Shown here piece by piece: positions 1 through 9,077 of a stretch of 64,000 nucleotides of DNA. The stretch's first letter is position 1, and each line of letters opens with the position of its first letter. The position numbers were made by a program, and so were the translations under genes. The stretch spans positions 558,001 to 622,000 of the forward strand of contig NZ_JAHVJA010000002.1 of the NCBI RefSeq assembly GCF_019801465.1, read 5' to 3'. The DNA comes from Leisingera daeponensis. Lineage in GTDB: Bacteria > Pseudomonadota > Alphaproteobacteria > Rhodobacterales > Rhodobacteraceae. The notes under the pieces are model-generated. The model searched no databases. It was not told the origin of the DNA and saw only the letters and a program-made list of their open reading frames with translations.

Positions 1-388
1 CATCGCGGCCAGCGGCACAGGCACTCTGGGGGTGATGCTGGCGGCCGGCTTCTTCGGCTTTACGACCTTCCCGATCTTTTCGGTCTCCGCCGCCCACGCC
101 AACGACTTCGCCACCTCCGCCGAGCGGGTCGAGCTGTCGGCAGCGCTGATGTTCTGGTACGCGCTTGGCGCCATCGCCTCGCCCTATGTCTCCTCGGCGC
201 TGATCGACAGCTTCGGTCCGCCAGCGCTGTTCGCCTATGTCGCTTTCGGCCACTTGCTGCTGATCGTCTTCGGCCTCAGCAGAATGCGCGCTCGCCCGGT
301 GCCGGAAGAGCGCACGCACTATGTCTATGCGCCGCGCACCTCCTTCACCATCGGCCGCCTGCTGAAACGCTCGCGCGAAGAGCGGTAG
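1..388 (+). CDS. MFS transporter, C-terminal part (5' end outside window)
   Basis: The frame is open from the first bases of the window and ends at a TAG at 386-388, so only the C-terminal ~128 residues are present. What remains is hydrophobic: a glycine-rich helix (LAAGFFGF), a helix around FWYALGAIASP and another around FAYVAFGHLLLIVFGL. A basic cytoplasmic tail ending KRSREER follows. This pattern is that of the last helices of a major facilitator superfamily permease of the YcaD-like group. An internal ATG at 32 exists but is not a likely start, because upstream coding continues in frame. Substrate cannot be inferred. Family assignment is from known MFS patterns, not a search. Confidence 0.7.
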   Translation, partial: IAASGTGTLGVMLAAGFFGFTTFPIFSVSAAHANDFATSAERVELSAALMFWYALGAIASPYVSSALIDSFGPPALFAYVAFGHLLLIVFGLSRMRARPVPEERTHYVYAPRTSFTIGRLLKRSREER

Positions 389-488
389 CGCCGCCGCCCC
401 CCAATTTTCAACGAAATACGCACACGGGGTTCCCGCCGCCCGCCGCATAGGCTAGACGGGCCTCTGACGCATTACCTGGATGGACGGC

Positions 489-2207
489 ATGGCACGCATT
501 CTGATCACTTCGGCGCTTCCCTACATCAACGGGATCAAGCATCTGGGCAACCTGATCGGCAGCCAGCTGCCTGCTGATCTTTACGCCCGCTACAACCGCG
601 GCCGCGGGCATGAAGTCATGTTCCTTTGCGCCACCGACGAACACGGCACACCGGCAGAACTGGCTGCGGCCAAGGCCGGCAAGCCGGTGGCGGACTACTG
701 CGCCGAAATGCACGAGGTGCAAACCGACATCGCGCAGCGCTTTGGCCTGTCGTTCGACCATTACGGCCGCTCCTCCAGCCCGCAGAACCATGCGCTGACC
801 CAGCATTTCGCGGGCAAGTTGGCCGATGCGGGACTGATCTCGGAAGTCAGCGAAAAGCAGGTCTACTCCAACGCGGATGGCCGGTTCCTGCCCGACCGCT
901 ATATCGAGGGCACCTGCCCCAACTGCGGTTACGAGAAGGCGCGCGGCGACCAGTGCGAGGAATGCACCAAGCAGCTCGACCCCACCGACCTGATCAATCC
1001 GCGCTCCGCGATCTCCGGCTCCACCGACTTGGAAGTGCGTGAAACCAAGCACCTGTTCCTGCGCCAGTCCGCGATGCGCGATCAGCTCGACGCCTGGATC
1101 GACACCAAGAAAGACTGGCCGGTGCTGACCACCTCCATCGCAAAGAAATGGCTGCATGACGGCGACGGCCTGCAGGACCGCGGCATCACCCGCGATCTGG
1201 ACTGGGGCGTGCCGGTCAAGAAGGGCGGCGCGGACTGGCCGGGTATGGAGGGCAAGGTCTTCTATGTCTGGTTCGATGCGCCGATCGAATATATTGCCGC
1301 TGCAAGCGAGTGGGCCGAAAAGAATGGGCTTGCGGACGCCGACTGGCAGCGCTGGTGGCGCACCGACAAGGGCGCCGAAGACGTCAAATACGTCCAGTTC
1401 ATGGGCAAGGACAACGTCCCCTTCCACACCCTTTCGTTCCCAGCCACCATTCTGGGTTCGGGTGAGCCGTGGAAGATGGTCGACCACCTGAAGAGCTTCA
1501 ACTATCTGAACTATGACGGCGGCCAGTTCTCCACCTCGCAGGGCCGCGGCGTCTTCATGGATCAGGCGCTGGAAATCCTGCCCGCCGATTACTGGCGCTG
1601 GTGGCTGCTGAGCCACGCGCCGGAAAGCTCGGACTCCGAATTCACCTGGGAGAACTTCCAGCAGTCGGTGAACAAGGATCTGGCGGACGTGCTGGGCAAC
1701 TTCGTCAGCCGCATCACCAAGTTCTGCCGTTCCAAGTTCGGCGAGGAAGTGCCCTCGGCTGGCGAATACGGCGAGCAGGAACAGGTGCTGATCGCAGAAC
1801 TCACCACCCGCATCCGCGCCTATGAGGGCCACATGGAAGCGATGGAGGTCCGCAAGTCGGCGCAGGAACTGCGGGCGATCTGGGTTGCGGGCAATGAATA
1901 CCTGCAGTCCGCCGCGCCCTGGTCGGTGTTCAAGGAAGACCCTGAGCGCGCTGCTGCGCAGGTGCGCCTGGGCCTCAATCTGATCCGCCTTTACGCGGTG
2001 CTGTCGGCGCCGTTCATCCCGCAAGCGAGCAACACGCTGATGGCAGCGCTGAACACGGACGACCGCAGCTGGCCGGACGATGTGGCGGCAGCCCTGTCCG
2101 CCCTGCCCGCAGGCCACGCCTTTACCGTGCCGGAGGTGCTGTTCGCCAAGATCACCGACGAACAGCGCGAAGAATGGCAGGAACGCTTCTCCGGCACCCG
2201 CGCCTGA
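489..2207 (+). CDS. metG: Methionyl-tRNA synthetase
   Basis: Charges tRNA-Met with methionine in the cytoplasm. Class I signature HLGN is at residues 18-21. A zinc knuckle CxxC...CxxC (C143, C146, C156, C159) sits in the connective peptide. The KMSKS loop appears as the variant FSTSQ at about residues 347-351, as in many alphaproteobacterial enzymes. The protein is ~572 aa and has no C-terminal tRNA-binding extension, so it is the short form. An ATG at 480 is in frame. I prefer 489 because the protein then begins [12 protein letters not shown], the usual start of this family. A strong intrinsic terminator lies just downstream, so it appears to be monocistronic. Function is confident. Confidence 0.97.
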   Translation: MARILITSALPYINGIKHLGNLIGSQLPADLYARYNRGRGHEVMFLCATDEHGTPAELAAAKAGKPVADYCAEMHEVQTDIAQRFGLSFDHYGRSSSPQNHALTQHFAGKLADAGLISEVSEKQVYSNADGRFLPDRYIEGTCPNCGYEKARGDQCEECTKQLDPTDLINPRSAISGSTDLEVRETKHLFLRQSAMRDQLDAWIDTKKDWPVLTTSIAKKWLHDGDGLQDRGITRDLDWGVPVKKGGADWPGMEGKVFYVWFDAPIEYIAAASEWAEKNGLADADWQRWWRTDKGAEDVKYVQFMGKDNVPFHTLSFPATILGSGEPWKMVDHLKSFNYLNYDGGQFSTSQGRGVFMDQALEILPADYWRWWLLSHAPESSDSEFTWENFQQSVNKDLADVLGNFVSRITKFCRSKFGEEVPSAGEYGEQEQVLIAELTTRIRAYEGHMEAMEVRKSAQELRAIWVAGNEYLQSAAPWSVFKEDPERAAAQVRLGLNLIRLYAVLSAPFIPQASNTLMAALNTDDRSWPDDVAAALSALPAGHAFTVPEVLFAKITDEQREEWQERFSGTRA

Positions 2208-2232
2208 GGCACTGGACATTGACTGCGACAGA

Positions 2233-2260
2233 GGCCGCCCGCTGGGCGGCCTTTTTGTTT
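2233..2260 (+). terminator. Intrinsic terminator after metG
   Basis: An 8-bp perfect stem (GGCCGCCC at 2233-2240, GGGCGGCC at 2244-2251) with a 3-nt loop is followed at once by TTTTTGTTT. It lies 25 nt after the metG stop codon. Confidence 0.9.
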
Positions 2261-2310
2261 GCCATCCCATTGCCACTGCACACAATTCATTTCCGACAAA
2301 AAAACTCGGA

Positions 2311-2343
2311 TTGACATAGGTGAGTAAATAAATCAGGTATATG
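2311..2343 (+). promoter_or_regulatory. Probable hemP promoter with overlapping Iron-Rhodo-box
   Basis: TTGACA at 2311-2316 can serve as the -35 element and GGTATATG at about 2336-2343 as the -10 region. Between them sits TGAGTAAATAAATCA at 2321-2335, an exact TGA-N9-TCA. This is the Iron-Rhodo-box consensus described for iron-repressed genes in Rhodobacteraceae. Placement between -35 and -10 fits repression under iron sufficiency. The rest of 2208-2574 holds the metG terminator and a small dyad (ACTCGG 2361-2366 / CCGAGT 2378-2383) in the leader. No other gene is seen in this gap. Confidence 0.65.
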
Positions 2344-2574
2344 GCATTCCAGCCAGCCTGACTCGGATCGGGCGAGCCCGAGTGACATTCAATCAACCGA
2401 GATCGCCCCCATGCCGACCAGAGCAAGCCGCCCGCGCGGCCCTGAGATCAAGGAACCGGACACCGAGGACATGCGTCACCTGTGGACGCAGGTCTTTGCG
2501 CCGTCCGGCGCTCTGTCCGGTTTTTGTCTGGAATGGCTTCTGGACAGGGCGGAATTCAGCAATGGGCGCAAGTC

Positions 2575-2745
2575 ATGAACCAGATCACATCCAAACCTGT
2601 CCCCACTGAGGCCACCGCTGAGGTGTTCCCCACCTACCACGCCGAAGACCTGACCCGCGGCGGCGCACAAGCCCGAATTCTTCTGAACGGGCAGATTTAC
2701 TCACTGCGCATCACCCGCGCAGGCAAGCTGATCCTGACGAAATGA
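2575..2745 (+). CDS. hemP: Hemin uptake protein HemP
   Basis: A 56-aa protein with the HemP family C-terminus: RILLNGQIYSLRITRAGKLI followed by LTK. HemP proteins are small iron-regulated proteins needed for heme uptake or for induction of heme uptake genes; the mechanism is debated. An in-frame ATG at 2482 would add 31 residues unlike the family, so I chose ATG 2575. The start region lacks a strong ribosome site. It follows an Iron-Rhodo-box and heads an iron gene block. Its stop overlaps the next start (ATGA at 2742-2745), which indicates translational coupling. Confidence 0.85.
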   Translation: MNQITSKPVPTEATAEVFPTYHAEDLTRGGAQARILLNGQIYSLRITRAGKLILTK

Positions 2746-3221
2746 GCGGCGCGGCTGCCCAGCCCCGCGGCGGCGTGACCGTCGGGACCCTCTCGGACCT
2801 GCCGCCGCTGGAAGCCGGAGCGGTGATCTATCTGCGCCATTGGTTTTCCGGCAGTGAAACGCGCGACCAGATGCGCCGCGATTTTGAGGTGAACTTCGGC
2901 CCTGAGGTCGCGGAAGCGGCGTTTGAGGCCTTCGGGTACCTGTGCAATTTCTGCGCCACCCACGGACGCCGGCCGCTGGTGCGCCACGGCATGACCTGCC
3001 GTTGTCTCGGCGCGGACGAAAATTGCTTTGCCAACCTGCTGGCATCTGCAGCTGAAGGCCAGAAGGACGATGCTCATATCCTCGCCTCGCTAATCGTCAC
3101 CCCGCGCAAGGCGCCGGAACTGGTGCGGCTTGCCTCAGACTGCGGCCTGCTGATGCGCGAAGTAATGGGACTTAAGCTGCCCCGGCAAACCGGGCGCCCG
3201 GCCACAGCCACCCTTCACTGA
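2742..3221 (+). CDS. Hypothetical protein coupled to hemP
   Basis: A 159-aa soluble protein with no recognised catalytic motif. It has cysteines in CNFC (about residues 68-71) and CRC (about 86-88), with further cysteines later, so metal or Fe-S binding is possible but not shown. The start overlaps the hemP stop by four bases, so the two are co-translated and share iron control. I recognise the arrangement (hemP plus a conserved hypothetical) as common in Rhodobacteraceae iron loci but cannot name a function. Confidence 0.75.
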   Translation: MSGAAAQPRGGVTVGTLSDLPPLEAGAVIYLRHWFSGSETRDQMRRDFEVNFGPEVAEAAFEAFGYLCNFCATHGRRPLVRHGMTCRCLGADENCFANLLASAAEGQKDDAHILASLIVTPRKAPELVRLASDCGLLMREVMGLKLPRQTGRPATATLH

Positions 3222-3244
3222 AATTGACCCCAAGGACTTAGCTG

Positions 3245-4513
3245 ATGAAATCCGTTTTTTTCGCGGGCACTGCCCTCGCCGGTCTTACATTCGGTACCGC
3301 CGCAGCATTTGCCGCTGACAAAGCTGCGGTGCTGACCAACTACGCCAATATCGCAGAGGCCAAGTATCAGGACAGTCTCGCCACCGCGCAATTGCTGAAA
3401 GCCGCGGTCGATGGACTGATCGCGCACCCGTCGGCCGAGAACCTGGCAGCCGCACGCGCCGCCTGGATCGCCTCCCGGGTTCCCTACCAGCAGTCCGAGG
3501 TGTTCCGGTTCGGCAACGCCATCGTCGACGACTGGGAGGGAAAGGTGAACGCCTGGCCGCTGGACGAGGGGCTGATCGACTATGTCGACGCCTCCTATGG
3601 CGGCCCGACTGAAGAAAACACCCTGGCAGCGCTGAATGTGATCGCCAACCCCGGTTTTGAGCTTTCCGGCAAAGTCATCGACGCTGCCAAAATCACCCCG
3701 GAGCTTCTGGAAGGCGCCCTGCATGAGGCCGACGGGGTCGAGGCGAATGTCGCCACCGGCTACCACGCCATCGAGTTCCTTCTCTGGGGCCAGGACCTGA
3801 AAGGAACGGAGCACGGCGCGGGCGACCGCCCCTGGACCGACTATGCCCAGGGCGACGCCTGCACAGGCGGCAACTGCATCCGCCGCGGCGAATACCTGCA
3901 AGCAGCAACCGACCTGCTGATCTCCGATCTGGAATGGATCACCGCGCAGTGGGGTGACACCGGCGACGCCCGCAACGCGCTTCTGGCTGATGAGGACGCA
4001 GGCATCACCGCGATGCTGACCGGCATGGGATCGCTGTCATACGGTGAGCAGGCCGGCGAGCGGATGCGCCTCGGCCTGATGCTGAACGACCCGGAAGAAG
4101 AGCACGATTGCTTTTCCGACAACACCCACAACAGCCACTACTATGACGGCCTGGGCGTGCAGAACGTCTATCTGGGTGAATATGTCCGGGTGAACGGCGA
4201 ACTGGTCTCCGGTGCCTCTCTCTCCGATCTGGTGGCCGAAATGGACGCGGATCTGGACGCCGAAATGCGCCGCAAGCTGTCGGCAACCATGCGGGCATTG
4301 GGCCGCATCAAGACTGCAGCGGAGGCAGGCTTCTCCTATGACCAGATGCTGGCGCAGGACAACCGAGCCGGTCAAGCGCTGGTGATGGACGGTGTGAACG
4401 GGCTCATTGACCAGACCCGCTCGATCGAGCGCGTTGTTTCGGCGCTGGACCTGAACGGTGTCGCCATCGAAGGCTCCGACAGCCTCGACAATCCCTCCGC
4501 GGTCTTTCAATAA
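3245..4513 (+). CDS. Imelysin-family (M75) iron-regulated protein, IrpA-like
   Basis: A 422-aa exported protein. A Sec signal peptide spans residues 1-23 (MKSVFFAG...AAAFA). The imelysin GxHxxE motif is intact as GYHAIE at residues 172-177, followed by FLLWGQD, typical of IrpA and insulin-cleaving membrane protease homologues. Despite the peptidase name, family members are periplasmic proteins linked to iron uptake. Cysteines in DACTGGNC and DCFSDN are typical of the IrpA subgroup. It lies 23 nt after the hemP-coupled gene, probably in the same iron-repressed transcript. Family confidence is high; exact biochemical role is not known. Confidence 0.9.
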   Translation: MKSVFFAGTALAGLTFGTAAAFAADKAAVLTNYANIAEAKYQDSLATAQLLKAAVDGLIAHPSAENLAAARAAWIASRVPYQQSEVFRFGNAIVDDWEGKVNAWPLDEGLIDYVDASYGGPTEENTLAALNVIANPGFELSGKVIDAAKITPELLEGALHEADGVEANVATGYHAIEFLLWGQDLKGTEHGAGDRPWTDYAQGDACTGGNCIRRGEYLQAATDLLISDLEWITAQWGDTGDARNALLADEDAGITAMLTGMGSLSYGEQAGERMRLGLMLNDPEEEHDCFSDNTHNSHYYDGLGVQNVYLGEYVRVNGELVSGASLSDLVAEMDADLDAEMRRKLSATMRALGRIKTAAEAGFSYDQMLAQDNRAGQALVMDGVNGLIDQTRSIERVVSALDLNGVAIEGSDSLDNPSAVFQ

Positions 4514-4597
4514 TATCTGCCAGGAATAGATCAGAAAAACAGGGAGACCAGCCGGAAATCTGCGGCCGGCCTTTCCCCGCATGAAAGCCAAACCTGG

Positions 4598-5611
4598 ATG
4601 ACCATCAGAACTTCCACTGTGATTGCGCTAAGCACCTCCGCCCTCCTTTGCACAGGCCCGGCCCTTGCGGAGGGTTTCAGTTGGGAAGGTGAAATAGAGA
4701 TCGGCAACGACAGCGTGCTGTCCTCAGATGACCCAAACGAAGAAATCCGAGACACCTTTGCTTCGATTTCCGCTTCTGGCACCTACACTTTCGGCAACGA
4801 TGTCGAAATCTTCGCCTCAATCACCGCCGAGTCGCTGACCGATCCGACCGAGGACCGCACCTTTGACGACATGGGTGTCTATATCGAGGAACTGGGCGTG
4901 GCTTTCGAAATCGGCGATGCCACGACCGTCGCAATCGGTAAACTGAGCCCGGTCTTTGGCACAGCTGGGGATGACGCTGCAGGGTATTTCGGCGACTCTC
5001 TCGCCGATGACTACGAACTGACAGAGCAGATCGGTATCCTGTCCGACGTGGAACTGAATGGCACGGGCACCCTGTCATTCGGAGTGTTTTACGCCGATGA
5101 CAGTGCCCTCAGCCGTTCCATCGGCTTCGACCGCGGCCGCACCACCACCGCCGACGGCGGCGCGGGCAACACTGGGAAACTAAACAACTTCGTAGTGCAA
5201 TGGACGCAGGAAACCGGCAGCACCACCTTTCACGTCGGCGCCCGCCACCTGAGCGCAGGCCAAGGAGACGTGGATGACGAGCAAGGCATGGTTGCGGGGC
5301 TCGCGCATTCCTTCGACAATGGCTTTGACCTCTATGGCGAAGTTGCCTCTTTCTCCAATGCCGGCGGATCGGCCGATGATGCGGTCTATGCGACGCTGAC
5401 CGGCGCCTACACCATTGGCCGCCTGACACTGTCGGGCGGCTTGGCGCACCGCGACTTCGACACTTCTGGCGACACCGATCTGATCACAATCGGCGCCGAC
5501 TATGAGTTTGAAAGCGGCGCCTCCATCGGCGGCGGCCTGGCCCGCGTTGACGAGGCCGGCGTCAAAAGCACGGTCCTGGGGATGAGCCTGATAATCCCGC
5601 TGGGCGGCTGA
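4598..5611 (+). CDS. Porin-like outer-membrane beta-barrel protein
   Basis: A 337-aa protein with a Sec signal peptide (cleavage probably after GPALA, about residue 24). An acidic, Gly/Thr/Ser-rich sequence of alternating amphipathic strands follows (e.g. GTYTFGNDVEIFASI, GASIGGGLARVDEAG). The protein ends with a short hydrophobic strand SLIIPLGG. This composition is that of alphaproteobacterial general porins, although the terminal residue is Gly rather than the usual aromatic. It follows the irpA-like gene by 84 nt and is closed by a terminator. Placement suggests a role in uptake across the outer membrane under iron limitation; this is inference. Confidence 0.75.
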   Translation: MTIRTSTVIALSTSALLCTGPALAEGFSWEGEIEIGNDSVLSSDDPNEEIRDTFASISASGTYTFGNDVEIFASITAESLTDPTEDRTFDDMGVYIEELGVAFEIGDATTVAIGKLSPVFGTAGDDAAGYFGDSLADDYELTEQIGILSDVELNGTGTLSFGVFYADDSALSRSIGFDRGRTTTADGGAGNTGKLNNFVVQWTQETGSTTFHVGARHLSAGQGDVDDEQGMVAGLAHSFDNGFDLYGEVASFSNAGGSADDAVYATLTGAYTIGRLTLSGGLAHRDFDTSGDTDLITIGADYEFESGASIGGGLARVDEAGVKSTVLGMSLIIPLGG

Positions 5612-5656
5612 AACAGCTATCATTATACAGGTTTTTCCCAAACCACAGCTATCCTT

Positions 5657-5687
5657 GGGGCTGCAACATGCAGCCCCTTATTTGTAT
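5657..5687 (+). terminator. Intrinsic terminator after the porin-like gene
   Basis: GGGGCTGC (5657-5664) pairs with GCAGCCCC (5670-5677) across a 5-nt loop and is followed by TTATTTGTATT. It closes the hemP-porin transcription unit before bfd. Confidence 0.85.
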
Positions 5688-5817
5688 TGGCTTTCCGCTC
5701 CGGCCCCATTCCCAAGTGTTTTACTCTGAAACCCCTTGAAACCCCAGTAATTCTGTCGGATATATTAACCAACGGAATCACTAGGCCTTTGCGCCGCCGG
5801 GCAAGGACGCGAGCAGC

Positions 5818-6111
5818 ATGATCGTTTGCCACTGCACACAGATCTCGGACCACGACATCCGCATGGCTATCGACTGGATGCGACGCGCCGATCCTGAAAC
5901 GATAATAACTCCGGGCAAAGTCTATCACGCCTTGGGAAAATCCGCCGATTGCGGCGGATGCATGCCCCTTTTTCTCGACACCATGCGCACCAGCAGTAAG
6001 CTGGAAGTACCTGCGCAGCTCGCGAATTTACGCGCAGATTTAATTCGGGAGAAAAATAATGAAGGGCGACGCCAAGGTCATCGACTATCTGAACAAGGCT
6101 CTGCGGCATGA
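5818..6111 (+). CDS. bfd: Bacterioferritin-associated ferredoxin
   Basis: A 97-aa protein with the Bfd [2Fe-2S] ligand pattern C4-x-C6 ... C45-x-x-C48 (CHC and CGGC). Bfd binds bacterioferritin and passes electrons that reduce and release stored iron. The C-terminus extends beyond the usual core and overlaps the start of bfr by 53 nt in another frame. The bfr ribosome site (GGGAG near 6047-6051) therefore lies inside this coding region. Co-expression with bfr is strongly implied. Confidence 0.9.
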   Translation: MIVCHCTQISDHDIRMAIDWMRRADPETIITPGKVYHALGKSADCGGCMPLFLDTMRTSSKLEVPAQLANLRADLIREKNNEGRRQGHRLSEQGSAA

Positions 6112-6547
6112 GCTGACGGCGGTCAGCCAGTACTGGCTGCACTACCGGCTGCAGGACGATTGGGGTCTGGGCAGCATGGCAAAGAAAAGCCGCGAGGAAA
6201 GCATCGAAGAGATGCAGCACGCGGATAAATTGATTGAAAGGATTTTGTTCCTCGGCGGCCATCCGAACCTGCAGAAGCTTGACCCGCTGCGGATCGGCCA
6301 GACGCCGAAAGAAACCCTCGAATGCGACCTTGCCGCCGAAGTGGACGCCCGCGCGCTCTACAAAGAAGCCCGCGACGCCTGCAACAAGGCAGGGGACTAT
6401 GTCTCACAGAAGCTGTTTGAAGATCTGATGGCGGATGAAGAAGGCCACATCGATTTCCTCGAAACGCAGCTTGAACTGCATGACCGGATCGGTGCTGAAA
6501 ACTATGCCCAACTCAACGCCACCAAGATGGAAGAGGTGGAAGACTGA
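6059..6547 (+). CDS. bfr: Bacterioferritin
   Basis: A 162-aa four-helix iron-storage subunit. All di-iron ferroxidase ligands are present: E18, E51, H54, E94, E127 and H130. The heme-bridging methionine M52 is also present (EMQH at 51-54). Twenty-four subunits form the hollow cage that oxidises Fe(II) and stores Fe(III). It overlaps bfd at its start and the next gene at its end, so the three are tightly coupled. A GGGAG ribosome site precedes ATG 6059. Confidence 0.97.
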   Translation: MKGDAKVIDYLNKALRHELTAVSQYWLHYRLQDDWGLGSMAKKSREESIEEMQHADKLIERILFLGGHPNLQKLDPLRIGQTPKETLECDLAAEVDARALYKEARDACNKAGDYVSQKLFEDLMADEEGHIDFLETQLELHDRIGAENYAQLNATKMEEVED

Positions 6548-8066
6548 ACTCACGCTGGCTGCCGCTTTTGCGGCGGCCACCCCGGTTGCGGCGCTGGACT
6601 TGGCCAGCCGGTACCAGGCAGAGCCGCATCTCTCCCCCCTCCCCCGCACCGATGCCGAACGCGTCCGGATCGAGGCCGTGACAGCCCCAGCCACGGATTT
6701 CTCCGCGCCTGAGCCCTTTGAGAATCTGCCCGCAGGCGCCGCCACAGTGCGGGCCCGTTCGGATGACGAGGCGTTCTCGCAGCATTCCGCCAATCTCAGC
6801 TTTGAGCAGGAACTGGAGTTCAAACTCGGCAATGGGCTGTTCAAGAAAATCTGGGTCTTCGCGCCTGCATCAACCTTGGGCTCCGACGGGCTCGGCCCGC
6901 TCTACAACGCACGCTCATGCCAGCGCTGCCACCTGAAGGACGGCCGAGGCCATGTGCCGGAGCAGCCGGACTATGCCTCCACCAGTATGTTCCTGCGGGT
7001 TTCCATACCCGGCCCGGTGCCGTCCGAAATGCAGGTGATCAGCGATTACATCGGCACCGCCCCAGATCCGAATTACGGGCAACAGTTGCAGGATTTCTCT
7101 GCCCCCGGCATCCACTCAGAGTACAAACTGCAGGTCGATTACGGGGAATTCGAAGTCCCCCTGAACGGCGGACAGACTGCAACCCTGCGGCGCCCACTCT
7201 ATACCGCCGCAAATCTTGGCTATGGCCCGCTGGCGGAAGGGGCCATGCTCTCCCCGCGCGTTGCGCCGCCGATGATCGGCCTGGGCCTGCTGGAGACAAT
7301 CCCTGCCGCCGATATCCTTGCCCACGCGGATGAGGAGGACGCCGACGGCAACGGCATTTCCGGCCGCGCCAATCTGGTCTGGTCGCAGGAGTTCAATCAA
7401 ATTATGCTGGGCCGCTTCGGGCTGAAGGCCGGCTCCCCGACGGTGCATGAACAATCCGCCGGCGCCTTTTCCGGCGACATTGGCATATCTACGCCGCTGT
7501 TTCCGGCCCATGCCGGCGAATGCACCAATCAGCAGATCAAATGCCAATCCGCCCCGCATGGCGGCAGTGATTCCCGTGAAACCGAAATCGACCAGCCAAA
7601 CATGGATCTGGTCACCTTCTACAGCCGTAATCTCGGCGTGCCCGCCCGCCGTAATACGGATGATCCAAAGGTTCTGCGCGGCAAGCAGGTGTTCTATGAC
7701 AGCGGCTGCACCTCCTGCCACGTGCCGAAATACGTGACACACCGGCTGCAGGACCGCCCGGAGCAAAGTTTCCAACTGGTCTGGCCTTACTCAGACCTTT
7801 TACTGCACGACATGGGCGAGGGCCTGGCAGACCACCGGCCCGAGGCCCGCGCCACGGGGCGCGAATGGCGCACCGCACCGCTCTGGGGGATTGGCCTGAC
7901 GCAGCAGGTCTCGCCCCGCGCCACCTTCCTGCACGACGGCCGCGCCCGCACTTTGCTGGAGGCCATCCTGTGGCACGGCGGCGAGGCGGAGGCCGCCAAA
8001 ACCCGCGTGGTTGAGCTGTCGCCGCGGGACCGCGCCGCCCTGATTTCCTTCCTGGAGAGTCTTTGA
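6504..8066 (+). CDS. Di-heme DUF1111-family oxidoreductase (cytochrome c-like)
   Basis: About 520 aa from ATG 6504. Two CxxCH c-type heme sites are visible, CQRCH at 139-143 and CTSCH at 402-406, with a di-heme peroxidase-like body between them. This is the DUF1111 (putative thiol oxidoreductase) pattern. From ATG 6504 the protein begins with a basic stretch (RWKRWK) and a hydrophobic stretch ending TPVAA, a plausible Sec signal for periplasmic heme attachment. A start further upstream at 6435 would destroy the signal, so I chose 6504. It overlaps bfr by 44 nt in another frame. Family members sit with imelysins in iron-uptake operons; a redox role on iron is inferred. Confidence 0.85.
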   Translation: MPNSTPPRWKRWKTELTLAAAFAAATPVAALDLASRYQAEPHLSPLPRTDAERVRIEAVTAPATDFSAPEPFENLPAGAATVRARSDDEAFSQHSANLSFEQELEFKLGNGLFKKIWVFAPASTLGSDGLGPLYNARSCQRCHLKDGRGHVPEQPDYASTSMFLRVSIPGPVPSEMQVISDYIGTAPDPNYGQQLQDFSAPGIHSEYKLQVDYGEFEVPLNGGQTATLRRPLYTAANLGYGPLAEGAMLSPRVAPPMIGLGLLETIPAADILAHADEEDADGNGISGRANLVWSQEFNQIMLGRFGLKAGSPTVHEQSAGAFSGDIGISTPLFPAHAGECTNQQIKCQSAPHGGSDSRETEIDQPNMDLVTFYSRNLGVPARRNTDDPKVLRGKQVFYDSGCTSCHVPKYVTHRLQDRPEQSFQLVWPYSDLLLHDMGEGLADHRPEARATGREWRTAPLWGIGLTQQVSPRATFLHDGRARTLLEAILWHGGEAEAAKTRVVELSPRDRAALISFLESL

Positions 8067-9061
8067 TGCGCGCCCTAGCCCTGATCACCGCCCTGGCCGC
8101 CGCGCCCGCAGCGGCGTCTGATATGTCCAGCAGCATCACCGATCGGCTGATCCTTCCGGCTTTCAAAGATCTGGCAAGCAGCAGCCAAGCACTTGCCGAG
8201 GCGGCTGAAGCTGACTGCTCGGCAAAATCCAAAACCTTGCGTGCTGCATATGGCGCGGCATTTGACGCCTGGATCGCCGCCAGCCATTACCGCTTTGGCC
8301 CCACCGAAACAGACAGCCGCGCCTTTGCTCTGGCCTTCTGGCCCGACAGCCGCAGCAAAACCCCCAAAGCGCTTGGCAGCCTGATCGGCAGCGAGGATGC
8401 CGGTATTACCGACCCGGCCGGTTTCGCAAGCTATTCCATCGCCGCACGTGGCTTTTACGCATTGGAATACCTGCTGTATGACCCGGAACTCTCCGCCGTC
8501 GGCAGCCCGGACTACCGCTGTGCCCTGACCCGCGCTGTAAGCACCGACATTGCCGCCACGGCACAAGCCATCGCCGCCGACTGGGAGAAAAACTACGCCA
8601 CCGAAATGCGCGTTCCCGCCGCCCGCTACCGCAGCGAAGAGGAAATCACCCAGGAGCTGCTGAAGGCGCTTACCACCGGGCTGCAAGTGCTGGATGACAT
8701 GCGCCTGGGCCGCCCGCTCGGCACCCATGACACCCCCCGCCCCAACCGCGCCGAAGCCCGCCGCTCAGGGCGCAGCCTGCGCCATGTGCTGCTGTCGCTG
8801 AACGCGATGGAGCCGCTGGCAATAGCCTTGGCGCAGAAAAATACAGAACTGAAAGCGGATCTAGCTCATGAGTTCAGCAAGATCCGCAACCGCGCCGAAA
8901 CCCTAGACGATCCTGTCTTTGCCGGCGTAGCGGACCCGGCCTCCCGCATCCGGATCGAGGCGCTGCGCCAGCAGGTGAAGGACCTCCGAAGCCTGGTCTC
9001 GGACCGTCTCAGCCCGGCACTCGGCGTGGCAGCCGGCTTTAACTCTCTCGATGGCGACTAA
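8066..9061 (+). CDS. Second imelysin-family protein
   Basis: A 331-aa exported protein. The signal peptide is [18 protein letters not shown]. The imelysin fold signature is recognisable, but the GxHxxE motif reads GFYALE (about residues 129-134), with tyrosine in place of histidine. Cysteines at ADC and YRC resemble other imelysins. ATG 8066 overlaps the last base of the preceding stop (TGATG), giving coupling; a TTG at 8063 is less likely. Together with the di-heme protein and the DUF1513 protein it forms the conserved periplasmic iron cassette. Confidence 0.88.
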   Translation: MRALALITALAAAPAAASDMSSSITDRLILPAFKDLASSSQALAEAAEADCSAKSKTLRAAYGAAFDAWIAASHYRFGPTETDSRAFALAFWPDSRSKTPKALGSLIGSEDAGITDPAGFASYSIAARGFYALEYLLYDPELSAVGSPDYRCALTRAVSTDIAATAQAIAADWEKNYATEMRVPAARYRSEEEITQELLKALTTGLQVLDDMRLGRPLGTHDTPRPNRAEARRSGRSLRHVLLSLNAMEPLAIALAQKNTELKADLAHEFSKIRNRAETLDDPVFAGVADPASRIRIEALRQQVKDLRSLVSDRLSPALGVAAGFNSLDGD

Positions 9062-9077
9062 GCGAAAGGCGCAGATC

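Noticed and set aside
408-2426. 672-aa open frame on the minus strand
   Set aside because: It is antisense to metG, has no ribosome site or family pattern, and is explained by the codon bias of GC-rich DNA.
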